Of a DNA stretch of 64,000 nt, positions 47,636-58,000 are shown one piece after another. A program made the position numbers and the translations under genes. Position 1 is the stretch's first letter; each line of letters begins with the position of its first letter. Below the pieces are notes generated by a model. It made no database searches and was not told the DNA's origin. It worked only from the letters and a program-made list of their open reading frames with translations. The DNA lies in the NCBI RefSeq assembly GCF_037325665.1, contig NC_090261.1:17065852-17129851 (forward strand). Reading direction: 5' to 3'. The DNA is from Littorina saxatilis (lineage: Eukaryota > Mollusca > Gastropoda > Littorinimorpha > Littorinidae).

Positions 47636-48006
47636 ACCCCCCGCGGGTTAGGGGAAAGAATTTACCCGACGCTCCCCAGCATGTCGTAAGAGGCAACTAA
47701 CGGATTCTGTTTCTCCTTTTACCCTTGTTAAGTAATTCTTGTATAGAATATAGTCAATTTTTGTAAAGATTTTAGTCAAGCAGTATGTAAGAAATGTTAA
47801 GTCCTTTGTACTGGAAACTTGCATTCTCCCAGTAAGGTAATACATTGTACTACGTTGCAAGCCCCTGGAGCAAATTTTTGATTAGTGCTTTTGTGAACAA
47901 GAAACAATTGACAAGTGGCTCTATCCCATCTCCCCCCTTTCCCCGTCGCGATATAACCTTCGTGGTTGAAAACGACGTTAAACACCAAATAAAGAAAGAA
48001 AGAAAG
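47636..48006 (+). mobile_element. Family-S retroposon, copy 3
   Basis: Same head and (AAAG)n tail as copy 2, only 0.7 kb away. Perfect 12-bp target duplication attcacatttaa at 47624-47635 and 48007-48018. The distinct duplications prove independent insertion rather than segmental duplication. Confidence 0.9.
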
Positions 48007-48018
48007 ATTCACATTTAA

Positions 48019-50124
48019 GCACACATGCATATTTCTTGTGAGAAGAAATGTAGGTGTACAAGTTGTAGTTTGTACATTTGCTGTGCTTTGAAGGCAAACT
48101 GTAGGTGTTCTGCATGTACGTGAAGTTTATGTCTTTGCTCTGCTTGTGAACTTGTGAGCATCTTAATCTTTGGAATCTTGAATGTTCCTGTTTGTTTTTC
48201 ATTTTTTAAACCCTGTCAGAATGATCATGCCAGATAGATTCTGCAGGGAACAGGACTTGTTTATCGAGTCTCAATCCATCTCTAAAAAAAATCGGAGAGC
48301 AAACAGTCTATTCTACTCTGACATTTGTCTTGTACTTTGTTACTAAAAAGCAAAATGACCTGACTTGATGCTCTAGCTAGGACAATCATTAATATTTGTT
48401 AGAAAATGTTAAGCTAGAAAAACAAAGTGTTATTCGTTCCGAGATGTATTCACACTGAACAAGCAGAGTGCCTCCAGAATCGTTATCAAGTGAGGCAGTA
48501 ATAGTTTATACTGACAAGATCCAAGTAATAAAGGGAAGTAACCGCTCCAATAATAGACAACTGTAAGATAAGTCATTTGTTCATTTCAATGCTTCTTATT
48601 CGCCAGGTGCTAGGACTAAGGAGGCTGGGTCTGCCTGACGCTCACTTGCTGTTATTGTTTAAATTTCCCTTTGTTTCTGGGATCTTTCAATATTTTCCCA
48701 GTTCTCATTAAAGTCATACAAAAGAGCTTGAGATTGGTGTGGGTTTGCACTGTTACTTCTTCCCTCAGTTTACTTGGACAGCATTCCGAAGGATTCATGA
48801 AATCTATCCAATGATTCCAACAGTGTCATGTTTAATTTGTTTGTCCCCTGGATGCAGCGTCTGATTTTGTTCAGAGGTATTATTATTCAATTATACAGCG
48901 CTGGTTGGTTGTTATTGCATTTCTTTTCAAACTTTTTTAATTGGAAAACAAACGTTATTATTGACCTAGTCTGGGGTTGAATGACAGCTGGAATGTTCAT
49001 ACTTTTGTTTTCTACATGTTTCATGTGAGACAAGTAATCGAGTTTCTGTAGATACATAGATGTTTTTTTACATTTTTACCATCTTTTCTTAATAAAGAAT
49101 TGGTGAAGTCATGGTCTTCATATATACTTTTCAGCATTTTTTGCTAGAAATTAACAGTTTTTGCTGTACTTTACAGGACTTACTTTAAACTTTCCATTGC
49201 CCCCACCCCCTGAATGTGTGGTTGCATCTCATGCATACATTTTGTGTATTACTCACCACCTTGTACATAATACTTGCTTGAATCAGATGTTTGTTCTGTG
49301 GGCATTTTTTACAGTGTGTGTATTAAGCCTCACCAGGCTTGAGCTGCAGGCATAGCAATTGGCAGTCATTGGCAGTGATATTTGTTGTTCTCCCTCAGTC
49401 ATACATGAAGATAATATTTGTACTAAATTCACAGTGCCTTTCAGATGTGCTTATCTCTAAGATCTCATAGAGCTAGGAGAGTTTCAAAGGAAGTTAAGAG
49501 ACATTATAGTCTTCGCTCTTGGAATGTAGATTTTATGGTGATAAATCTGCTGTTTTTTCTTGAAAGGAAGAATATGTTGTTTTCTTATACTTTTTAACGA
49601 TTGAAGAAGATACTATAATAGTTACATGTACTTGCACAATGCCCAATGTTCTGGAGTTTTATTAGCACTGGAACACTTGGACAGATCTTTCTTTTAGAAC
49701 CTGTACAACATGAGTTAACCCTTTTTTTAAGCTGCCATTTTGCGTATGCTCCAGTAGTATACATGTATGTACCTGAAAGTATTTGAAATGTGAGCTGATC
49801 TAATCTAATTTCTGGTGAACTGTTATCTATACATGTGCTTTCAAGTATTGGGGGTCGCCTGCACATCTGAGGTCCTAGAGAACTGACTGACACCAGTCTC
49901 GGTCACAATTTTTGATGTGAAAACATTGTGTCTTCTATTTGAAATTATTGCATGATATTTTGTAGTTGTTCATGTTTGACAGTTTGAAATAAAAACCAGC
50001 AAAACTGAGGTATCATAAAGTTACTCCTGATCATTGCAACTGATCTGACCAATGTAAAAATTACTGACTTTATTTTTCTTCTGCGCGTCCATTTTTGCCA
50101 ACAAAGTACGTAACATGTTACCGG
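48019..50124. other. Non-coding; possible distal TMEM229B 3' UTR
   Basis: No gene is supported. A piece of the EAPP-intron MITE family lies at 48510-48620. An AATAAA followed by A-rich sequence at 49988 could end a long + transcript. Confidence 0.3.
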
Positions 50125-50293
50125 TACAGTCTAACCCCTCTGTAACGAACATCACAAAATGTTCGTTATAGACAGGTGAACGGCTATGGAAAGGGTGTTT
50201 ATGTACAAAAATGTTGACGGGTATCCTTTGGGGTGGTTGTAATGGGCAGGTGGTGATAACCGAGAGGTGGTCGCGAGGGCAGGTTCCACTGTA
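50125..50293. mobile_element. Mariner-like MITE with TACAGT...ACTGTA ends
   Basis: Starts tacagtctaacccctc and ends ggcaggttccactgta, imperfect inverted repeats of the TACAGTGGAACC type with a TA target. The interior gttcgttatagac-type sequence is typical of such MITEs. Non-coding. Confidence 0.6.
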
Positions 50294-50598
50294 TTCAATG
50301 ACTGTCTCCACTGATGACCTTATATACAATGGAGTAGAAGACTACGTCTCATGCTTTCCTTCTTTGCTGCTACCAAAGGAAACGTGTGCAAGATTGTATG
50401 TTACACGTTTCCGAGTGTGACAAGAACAGAATCAAACTCGCAATCACCCCTCCAAAAGCCCAAAAATGCACACATGGCTTTCATTTCTCCCGCTGCTGTT
50501 TCTTCTCTTTACAAATTCTTCAACACTGAGAAAACAGCATCCCAGACGATAGTACTGTTTCCATACGCGAATTTAGCTGCCCTTCAAAAGTGGTTCGA

Positions 50599-50680
50599 TC
50601 ATGAGGCCTGTGAGTCTGAAATAGAAGGACAGAGTTGTGTTGTATACTGTCCTTCTATTTCAGACTCACAGGCCTCATGA
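50599..50680. repeat. Perfect 34-bp hairpin with 14-nt loop
   Basis: 50599-50632 (tcatgaggcctgtgagtctg at its start) is exactly complementary to 50647-50680. The loop is agttgtgttgtata. No gene overlaps. It could be a very young inverted duplication, a MITE or a small-RNA precursor. Confidence 0.85.
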
Positions 50681-50948
50681 TAAAGAAACCGGACAAGATA
50701 AAGAAACTGGAAAGAACAAACTATTCGTGCATTTAGACACAGAAAGATGTCATAAAGAATGCGATGCTTAAAGTAATACAGACTGTGACGTCGTTCATAC
50801 ATACTGAGACGCCATTCAGAGTTGTTCGGTCACTTCCGTCGAAGAAGTAGATCTCTCTACAATCATGGCTTATGTGGTTAGCCCTGTCAAAACGTCAGTA
50901 CCCAAAACGTGTTCGTTCTCTCCTCTGTTGAAGCTGTGAGACATAAAT

Positions 50949-51086
50949 GCTATTCAGACTTTGTCGTGACAGAGTTTTCTTCCATACTTGATTAGTTGAT
51001 GTCTTACTCAGCCTGACGGCTTCGTTAGACGATAAACGTAATCTCGTGTGGAAGAAAACTCTGTCACACGACCGTGTCTGAATAGC
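50949..51086. repeat. Imperfect ~39-bp inverted repeat (foldback)
   Basis: Left gctattcagactttgtcgtg / acagagttttcttccatac and right 51046-51086 pair with a few mismatches and a two-base indel. It abuts the TTAA of the piggyBac-like element. Confidence 0.7.
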
Positions 51087-51409
51087 AGGTATTGGTTAAC
51101 CTTTGCCGTGCTTCCTGGGTTCACGTGTACCCAGAGACACACTAAAATCATTGTAACTCTGGAACCATTAAAGGTATCGTTTTGAAATTTTAAGTATCTC
51201 TCACACACCTAATTTGCTCTCTGTCTGCAAATTTTTAGTGTGTACATGACAAAACATCAGAATTAATTGATTATGATAATTTACATAAACACTACCGATG
51301 GCGCGGGTTCACACATACCCATACTTTTAAAGAGTAGTAGTGATTGTAACTATCCCTCTGCCGACGGCGCGGGTTCTGCTACACCCATAATTACCAAAGC
51401 GGCGGAACA

Positions 51410-51937
51410 GTGTCTGTCTGCCTGTTTGTCTCCAAGAGACTGTCTGTCTCTCTGTTTGTCTGTCCGTATCTCTCTGTCTGTATGTCTGTTGTCAGTTGCT
51501 CTGTCTGTCTGTCTGTCTGTCTGTCTATCCGTCTATCTGACTGTCTGTCTCTGTCTCTCTCTCTCTGTCCCTCTCTCTGTCTGTGTCTCTCTCTCTCTGT
51601 CTCTCTCTCTTAGTCTCTCTCTCTGTCTCTCTCTCTTAGTCTCTCTCTCTGTCTCTCTTTCTTAGTCTCTCTCTCTCTCTTTCTTAGTCTCTCTCTCTCT
51701 CTCTTTCTTAGTCTCTCTCTCTCTTAGTCTCTCTCTCTCTCTTTCTTAGTCTCTCGCTCTCTCTCTTTCTTAGTCTCTCTCTCTCTTTCTTAGTCTCTCT
51801 CTCTCTCTTTCTTAGTCTCTCTCTCTCTTTCTTAGTCTCTCTCTCTCTCTCTTAGTCTCTCTCTCTCTCTTTCTAAGTCTCTCTCTCTCTCTTAGTCTCT
51901 CTCTCTTTCATAGTCTCTTTTTCTCTCTCTCTTTCTT

Positions 51938-51973
<36 letters not shown>

Positions 51974-52541
51974 AGTCTCTCTCTCTCTTTCTTAGTCTCT
52001 CTCTCTCTCTTTCTTAATCTCTCTCTCTCTTTTCCTTAGTCTCTCTCTCTCTTTCTTAGTCTCTCTCTCTCTAGCTCTTTTTTAGTCTCTCTCTCTTTCT
52101 TAGTCTCTCTCTCTCTTTCTTAGTCTCTCTCTCTCTCTCTCTTTCTTAGTCTCTCTCTCTCTTTCTTAGTCTCTCTCTCTCTCTTTCTTAGTCTCTCTCT
52201 CTCTCTCTTAGTCTCTCTCTCTCTCTCTTAGTCTCTCTCTCTTTCTTAGTCTCTCTCTCTCTTTCTTAGTCTCTCTCTCTCTCTTTCTTAGTCTCTCTCT
52301 CTTTCTTAGTCTCTCTCTCTCTTTCTTAGTCTCTCTCTCTCTCTCTTAGTCTCTCTCTCTTTCTTAGTCTCTCTCTCTCTCTCTCTCTTTCTTAGTCTCT
52401 CTTTCTCTCTCTTAGTCTCTCTCTTTCTTAGTCTCTCTCTCTCTTTTTTAGTCTCTCTCTTTCTTAGTCTCTCTCTCTCTCTTTCTTAGTCTCTCTCTCT
52501 CTCTTAGTCTCTCTCTCTCTCTTAGTCTCTCTCTTTCTTAG

Positions 52542-52573
<32 letters not shown>

Positions 52574-52590
52574 AGTCTCTCAGTCTGTCT
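51410..52590. repeat. Pyrimidine minisatellite, ~43 TTAG-containing units
   Basis: Variable 16-34 bp units of the form (TC)nTTTCTTAG. I count about 43 TTAG steps between 51610 and 52575, preceded by TCTG/TCTC repeats. Nearly all bases are C or T on the + strand except the AG of each unit. Confidence 0.9.
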
Positions 52591-52704
52591 CAGTCTCTCC
52601 CTCCCCCTCTCCCTCCCCCTCTCCCTCCCCTGCAAGAGGTCGGTGAAGGGAGAAACTCGATGCAACCACTGAAGTAGCGCTGTGGGTTTCCCTGAACCCA
52701 CCCC

Positions 52705-52838
52705 GTCGTTAGAGAAATAAACGGTAAAAACCCTCTTTCAAATGTATGGGTTCAGACAAACCCGCATCGTCGTTAGAGGAATAAACGGTAAAAACACTCT
52801 TTCAAATGTATGGGTTCAGACAAACCCGCATCGTCGGG
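52705..52838. repeat. 64-bp tandem repeat, two units plus a stub
   Basis: Units start gtcgttagag at 52705 and 52769, with a partial third at 52833. Each contains aaataaacggtaaaaac and atgggttcagacaaacccgc. They lie at the right end of the piggyBac-like element. Confidence 0.9.
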
Positions 52839-52874
52839 AGTGTGTAGTCAAAAGCGGCATCCGGCAAAGGTTAA

Positions 52875-53930
52875 ACTGTATTTTCATCCAAAACATCAAC
52901 CGATAGAGTGGAAGTCAACACAAAATGTTATTTCTGGCTTTGTAATGAATCAAATTGACTCTTACCTAGTTTTCAAGAGAATTACTTCATCCAATGTTTT
53001 AACTGCAGTGGTTTAATCACTGCACCTGAAAAGATTATGTCACTCTTTGAGTTTATATACATGTAACAAGTTGCCGAAGAAAGCTTGCACTTTGAAAAAA
53101 ATTCTACCTTTTGCCTTGACTTTGTGTCTGGTGGCCAAACATTTTGTGTGATAGCACTAAACAGCTAACACAAGACTGTGTGTTGTTTCACACACTTTAT
53201 GTGCTGTGCAGTAAACAATTGTAAACTGACATATTTGTCTTTTCTTGGTTTCACAGATGGGAGGATACAGGAGTGAGAGGAGACAGGGGTAGAGATGGTG
53301 AAGGGAGAGGTTGAGAGGGAAGTGAGTGTGTGTGTGTGAACTGGCGTTTGCTACTGCTAGTTCTTTATAAAAAAAAATATGCTGTGCAGGCTGACTAAGG
53401 ATAAAAAGTAAAAATCGAGAAGTGAAAAGTTCTTGATTAGGACCACACGCTCGCAGTCACACGCCCAACAAAACTCCCAAGAAACTTCATATACATGTAT
53501 TTAAAAGACAAGACATTCCTGATCATGTTCATCACTTTTTTAGAATATTTAAATAAACCATCACCTCAATTGGGCCATTAGTAATTAAATAGCTGTTTTA
53601 TTCCTTTTTTTAACATCAAGAGTATGTGAACTATTCACATATTACTATTTAAACAAAGAGTGAGAGTGTCTGTGCTTGTGCATGATTTTAACAACATCTG
53701 TACTTCAAGCCATGTGATGATGTGACCTGTGACCATAAACAACAATTAAATCGTTTCAAAAGGGGTCGGAAAAAAGAGTAGATTAGCAGTGAGCTCAAGA
53801 TCTGCGTAAGTAATTGGTTTCTTAACATTATTTGATTTCAAATAAGCATATCTGAAAGAACTGCATGTTATTCATATCGGGCTTATCTGTATTTTATATA
53901 ATAAGACTGTGTGCAGCATCCATTCTTTTA
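52875..53930. other. Intergenic between the piggyBac-like element and the HAAO 3' end
   Basis: No gene or clear repeat was recognised. Confidence 0.35.
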
Positions 53931-53937
53931 CAAATCT

Positions 53938-53949
53938 TTTATTTTTATT
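53938..53949 (-). terminator. Candidate HAAO polyadenylation signals
   Basis: Two overlapping AATAAA hexamers on the minus strand (tttatttttatt on +), about 1.04 kb after the HAAO stop. They would give a 3' UTR that includes the MITE at 54107-54258. Other TTTATT sites exist, so this is only a candidate. Confidence 0.3.
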
Positions 53950-54106
53950 TTTTGCGAGAAAGCAATCTTGTCTTCACAAAAAGTCACAGTCTACACACTT
54001 CGCACACGATGTAAACAAAAACTAACAAATCCTATCCTTGTGCATTATATTCAGGTACATTAAAGTCTGTTTCTTTCTCATTAAGAGCCATCTGAAGCGT
54101 AAAAAC

Positions 54107-54258
54107 CAGTGGAACCCCACTTTAAGAGCCCCCAATTTAAGACTTCCTCCTTTTTAAGACCTTGCGTTTTCAGATTTCCTGTTCATGATCTCTCCCCTTT
54201 TTAAGACCTGAATTTCTCATGATGTTGGAAGTCTTAAAATGGGGGTTCCACTATACTG
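54107..54258. mobile_element. MITE with CAGTGGAACCCC-type ends, in HAAO 3' flank
   Basis: Left cagtggaaccccactttaag; the right, inverted, is cagtatagtggaacccccat and then tttaaga. Interior ttttaagacc repeats. Tc1/mariner-like MITE style. Confidence 0.6.
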
Positions 54259-54979
54259 CATGGTTGCACACCACATCTTCCCAAGCCACGGCCCAAACGA
54301 GAAGAATAAATAACTAAAAAGAAACCCCATACTAGTCAACATCCTCATTGAAAGCCAAACTGTTGTACTGCATAACTCAAGAAAGGAGTCTGGACATCCA
54401 GACACTGAGCACATTTCTTACATTTTCTCAAGTTGTAGAAGTGAAGATCAAAATCTTGCAGTACAGAACATGAAAAGTTTGCAGTCCGGGAAGATGTTTT
54501 TAATGTTATGCAATACATGCATTTGTAAAAGCTCAACTGCATCAAAGTGCACTAGTATTAATTCATGATACCTTCGCAAAAATGGTGTATAATTTTAGTT
54601 ACCATTAATAGAAATATGTAAGGCAAATAAAATACATCTGTATGTATCATCTCTAATCATAGCCCAGGTGAGTTTACTCATAATTCTACTCACATCTATG
54701 TGGTAAATACAATAATTATCACACAATGCCTATCACATAACTCTTCAACAAGATGGCGATGCACCTCTTCTTAGCACCTTTTCTCCACACAAAAAGTGAC
54801 ACATACGCAAGAAAACTGAAAAAACGACTGCAAAAGGAAAAATAGTGAGCAAACTCAAAAATGACAGAAAGTGAAGCAAGCAGATCCAAATTGTTAAGGA
54901 AGAAATTTCGAACAACTAAACAACAACATTGACAAAAATGCAGCAAGAAGCATTTGTAAAACTAGGTGTCAGATGACAA

Positions 54980-55064
54980 TCAGTCGCTTTTTGTTAACGA
55001 TTTTCTTGTGGGATCCTGGTAGCAGATCAGTGATACAGAGCCTTCAGGCCTCTTGGCAACGTAT
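54980..55064 (-). CDS. HAAO: HAAO last exon
   Basis: Acceptor tttttttgcag; encodes YVAKRPEGSVSLICYQDPTR and KSLTKSD, then TGA. Confidence 0.9.
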
Positions 55065-58000
55065 CTGCAAAAAAACATGCAGACACTGCCATAAAAGTTC
55101 ACTGAAAGCGCTCATACGTTCATCAGTTTCATTCATCTCTGTCTCAAACTCATGCTAGATACGTACACTCGGTGAAAGATACAACAAAAAAGAAAAAAGC
55201 TGATGTTCAAAAACTTCTTTCACCCCCCACAACACTCGTGCTAGATACTTTTAGGGGAAAACACTGAAACATAAAAGCTGATGCTGAACTACTTCACCCC
55301 TGTCTCATGCTCATACTTCTTTCTCACTTCCTGATAAGTACAGCTGGGGCATATAAGCTTCCTCCTTTGCAAATCTGCAATTTCGACTTACCTATGATCC
55401 TTTGTATGAATGAAGAGTTCAATCAACACAAGGCTGAATACCTAACCCATGATCTTATTCTCTTTTCTCAGACATAAAGTCGTTACACACCGAGGATAGG
55501 ACAATGTACTTACTGCTGTCCTGCTCGCACCAACAGCGTGTCATTTTCTTCCAAGGTGTATTCTTTTCCTTCCACAGTTACGGTTGATGTTCCCTCCTGC
55601 AACCAGTATAACAATACACAATTGTGTTCATTCCACAAAGAGAGAAAACTGAGTTCATCACCACTTAATATTTCGTAACGGCATTCAAGTTTCTATCAAA
55701 AACATGTCCACTTCACCATTTATTCTCTTGTACACTTAGCTTTCGTGCCCACCAGTAATCACACGGACGGACAAACGAACACTGCTCATTACTATGACTC
55801 ACTGAATACACAGGTGACCCAAAACCAAAAAGTGTAACCAGGGGAAGGCTTTACTGTACCGGTACACGGCTATTTGCATACAGCCCACTATTTGTTTTAT
55901 GGCACCAGGCTTGGGGTAGAACAGAATCAATGGAACAAACTGCATGATCTTCTTCTTCTTCTTCGGCGTTCCAGGATTTTTGGCCTCAGGTCAGACTTCA
56001 AGTTTTGTAGCTTGAATAAAGCTAGTGGTCAGGATCAGGGAGTCTTTGGTGCCCCAGAGTTGCTCCTGCAGTGTGGCACCTTGTGGCCAGTGATCTGTTC
56101 TGGCTGCCTGGTGGAGCGGGCAGGTCTGCAGGATGTGCTCCGGGGTCTGTGGGCCTGTTTCGCACGGGCAGTTCGGTGTGTGCGACAGACCAAGGCGGTG
56201 CATGTGGGCACGCAGTCGACAGTGTCCAGTCCGTAGGCGGAAGAGGATGGTCTGCTGATGGCGCTGTAAGTTGGGCATCTGATCATCAGATGGCAGGCTG
56301 TGTTGGGCATTCCAGGTGGTTTGGTAGTGTCTTTTCACCAGGGTTTTGGCTTCACTGTAAGAGACTGTTGGTCTTGTCTGCTCCAGATGGCTGCCAGTCT
56401 TGGCCAGTCTGTCCGCTTCCTCGTTCCCTGAGAGGCCACAGTGAGCAGGGATCCACTGGACAGCGACGTTTGTGCTCTGGGAGAGAGTACAAAGAAGACG
56501 CTGGGTGTCTCGTTCCAGCTGCTCTTTGGGCGACTGCAGGCTTTGGACGGCGGATCTGCAGTCGGTCAGGAAGACGGCGTGAGAGGGTGGGTGTTCGCTG
56601 ACCAGGCTAACTGCTTCTCTGAGAGCGGTGAGTTCTGCCCGGTAGTTGGATGACAGCTCTCCGGCAGGCAGGGATCTTGAAAGGGTGTGTCCGTCTGGGT
56701 AGCGTACCAGGATCCCGCTTCCTCCGTTTTTGATGGCACCATCTGAGGACCCGTCAGTGTAGATGTGAGTCCATACTGAGGCGTTGTAGTCCTGGTGCAT
56801 CATCTCCAGCGTGAGGTTCTTGAGGACTGCGTCCTGCTGCTCTCTCTTGCTGGTCACTCCTGGCATGTCAGTGACAAAGAGCACCTTGCTGAGCTGGCTG
56901 TTCCACTCTTCAGCGTCTTGGAGGGGCTCTTGTTCTTCAGGGGTGCGTGGTAGGAAGCTGGTTTGGGTTCTCTCTAGCTGCTTGGCCAGATGGTTGAAAC
57001 TGCTTCTTTTCAGCCTGTTCTTCGTCAGCTGTTGGGTGTGCTGGTGTGCTGGGTGAGAGGGGAGTCGTTGCAGCTTCTCGTACTGCACGATGACCTTCTC
57101 TTCTCGTCGGTGGTCCAGGGAAGGGAGTCTGGTGGTGGCTTCAAGGGCGTGTATGGGCGTAGTTTTCAGTCCCCCTGTGATGATGCGCATGCTTGCGTTC
57201 TGCACTTTGTTGAGCCGGCTGGTGTTGCTCTTCGCAGCTGTGGCCCAGGCTGCAGCTCCATACTCCATCACAGGGCGGACGTGTCCCGTATACACCTGTC
57301 TGAGGATGTTGCTGCTGGCTCCCCACTTTGTGCCAGCCAGTTTCTTCATGATGGAGAGTCTTCTCGTAGCCCTCTTCTCCGCCTCTTTGATGTGTGGGTT
57401 CCAGGTGAGCTTCTTGTCTAGCTTGATACCTAGGTAGGTAGGGGTGTCTTCCTGTGGTATTGCCTGGTTGTTGATGGTCAGTTGGAGGGTCTCTTTGGAA
57501 TTGGAGAGGGAGAAGCAGGTGGCTACGGTCTTGAAGCTGTTCACGGTGACACACCAGTCTGTCGCCCACTTAGAGGTGATGTTGAGGGCCTCCTGCATCC
57601 GGACTTTGGCGGTTGCGGTGGACTCGGCAGCGCTCCACATCGCAAGGTCATCGGCGTGTAGGGCTTTGGAGATGTGTCTGGACAGGCTGTTGGTGATGTC
57701 GTTGATGAAGACGACGAAGAGGGTGGGGGATATTACTCCTCCCTGGGGGACTCCTTCCCTGATCTTCACAGCGTAGCTCAGGTTGCCGTCAAGCTTGACT
57801 CTCGCAGTTCTGTGGCACAGGAAGCTCTTGATCCAGTTGAACATTCGTCCAGCGATTCCTGCCGTCAATAGCTTCAGGAGGAGGCCTTCCTTCCACACCT
57901 TGTCGAAGGCCTTGGAGAGGTCAATGAAGGTGGCAATGACTTTCTTCTTCTCCTGGAAGGCATTCTCTATTGATTGGGTGAGGTAGATCAGCTGGTCTTC

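Larger units (their letters stand above)
51100..52870. mobile_element. Non-autonomous piggyBac-like element, TTAA-flanked
   Basis: TTAA at 51096-51099 and 52871-52874 flanks ends CCTTTGCCG (left) and, inverted, CCTTTGCCG (right), the signature of piggyBac insertions. Near both ends lie gggttca..acccataca motifs. The right side has a 64-bp tandem repeat (52705-52838). Most of the interior is a pyrimidine minisatellite (separate entry). No transposase is present. Length is 1771 bp. Confidence 0.75.

Noticed and set aside
51410-52590. Telomere- or centromere-type satellite
   Set aside because: The unit is irregular in length, lacks TTAGGG (only TTAG inside a pyrimidine tract), and lies within TTAA-flanked transposon ends.
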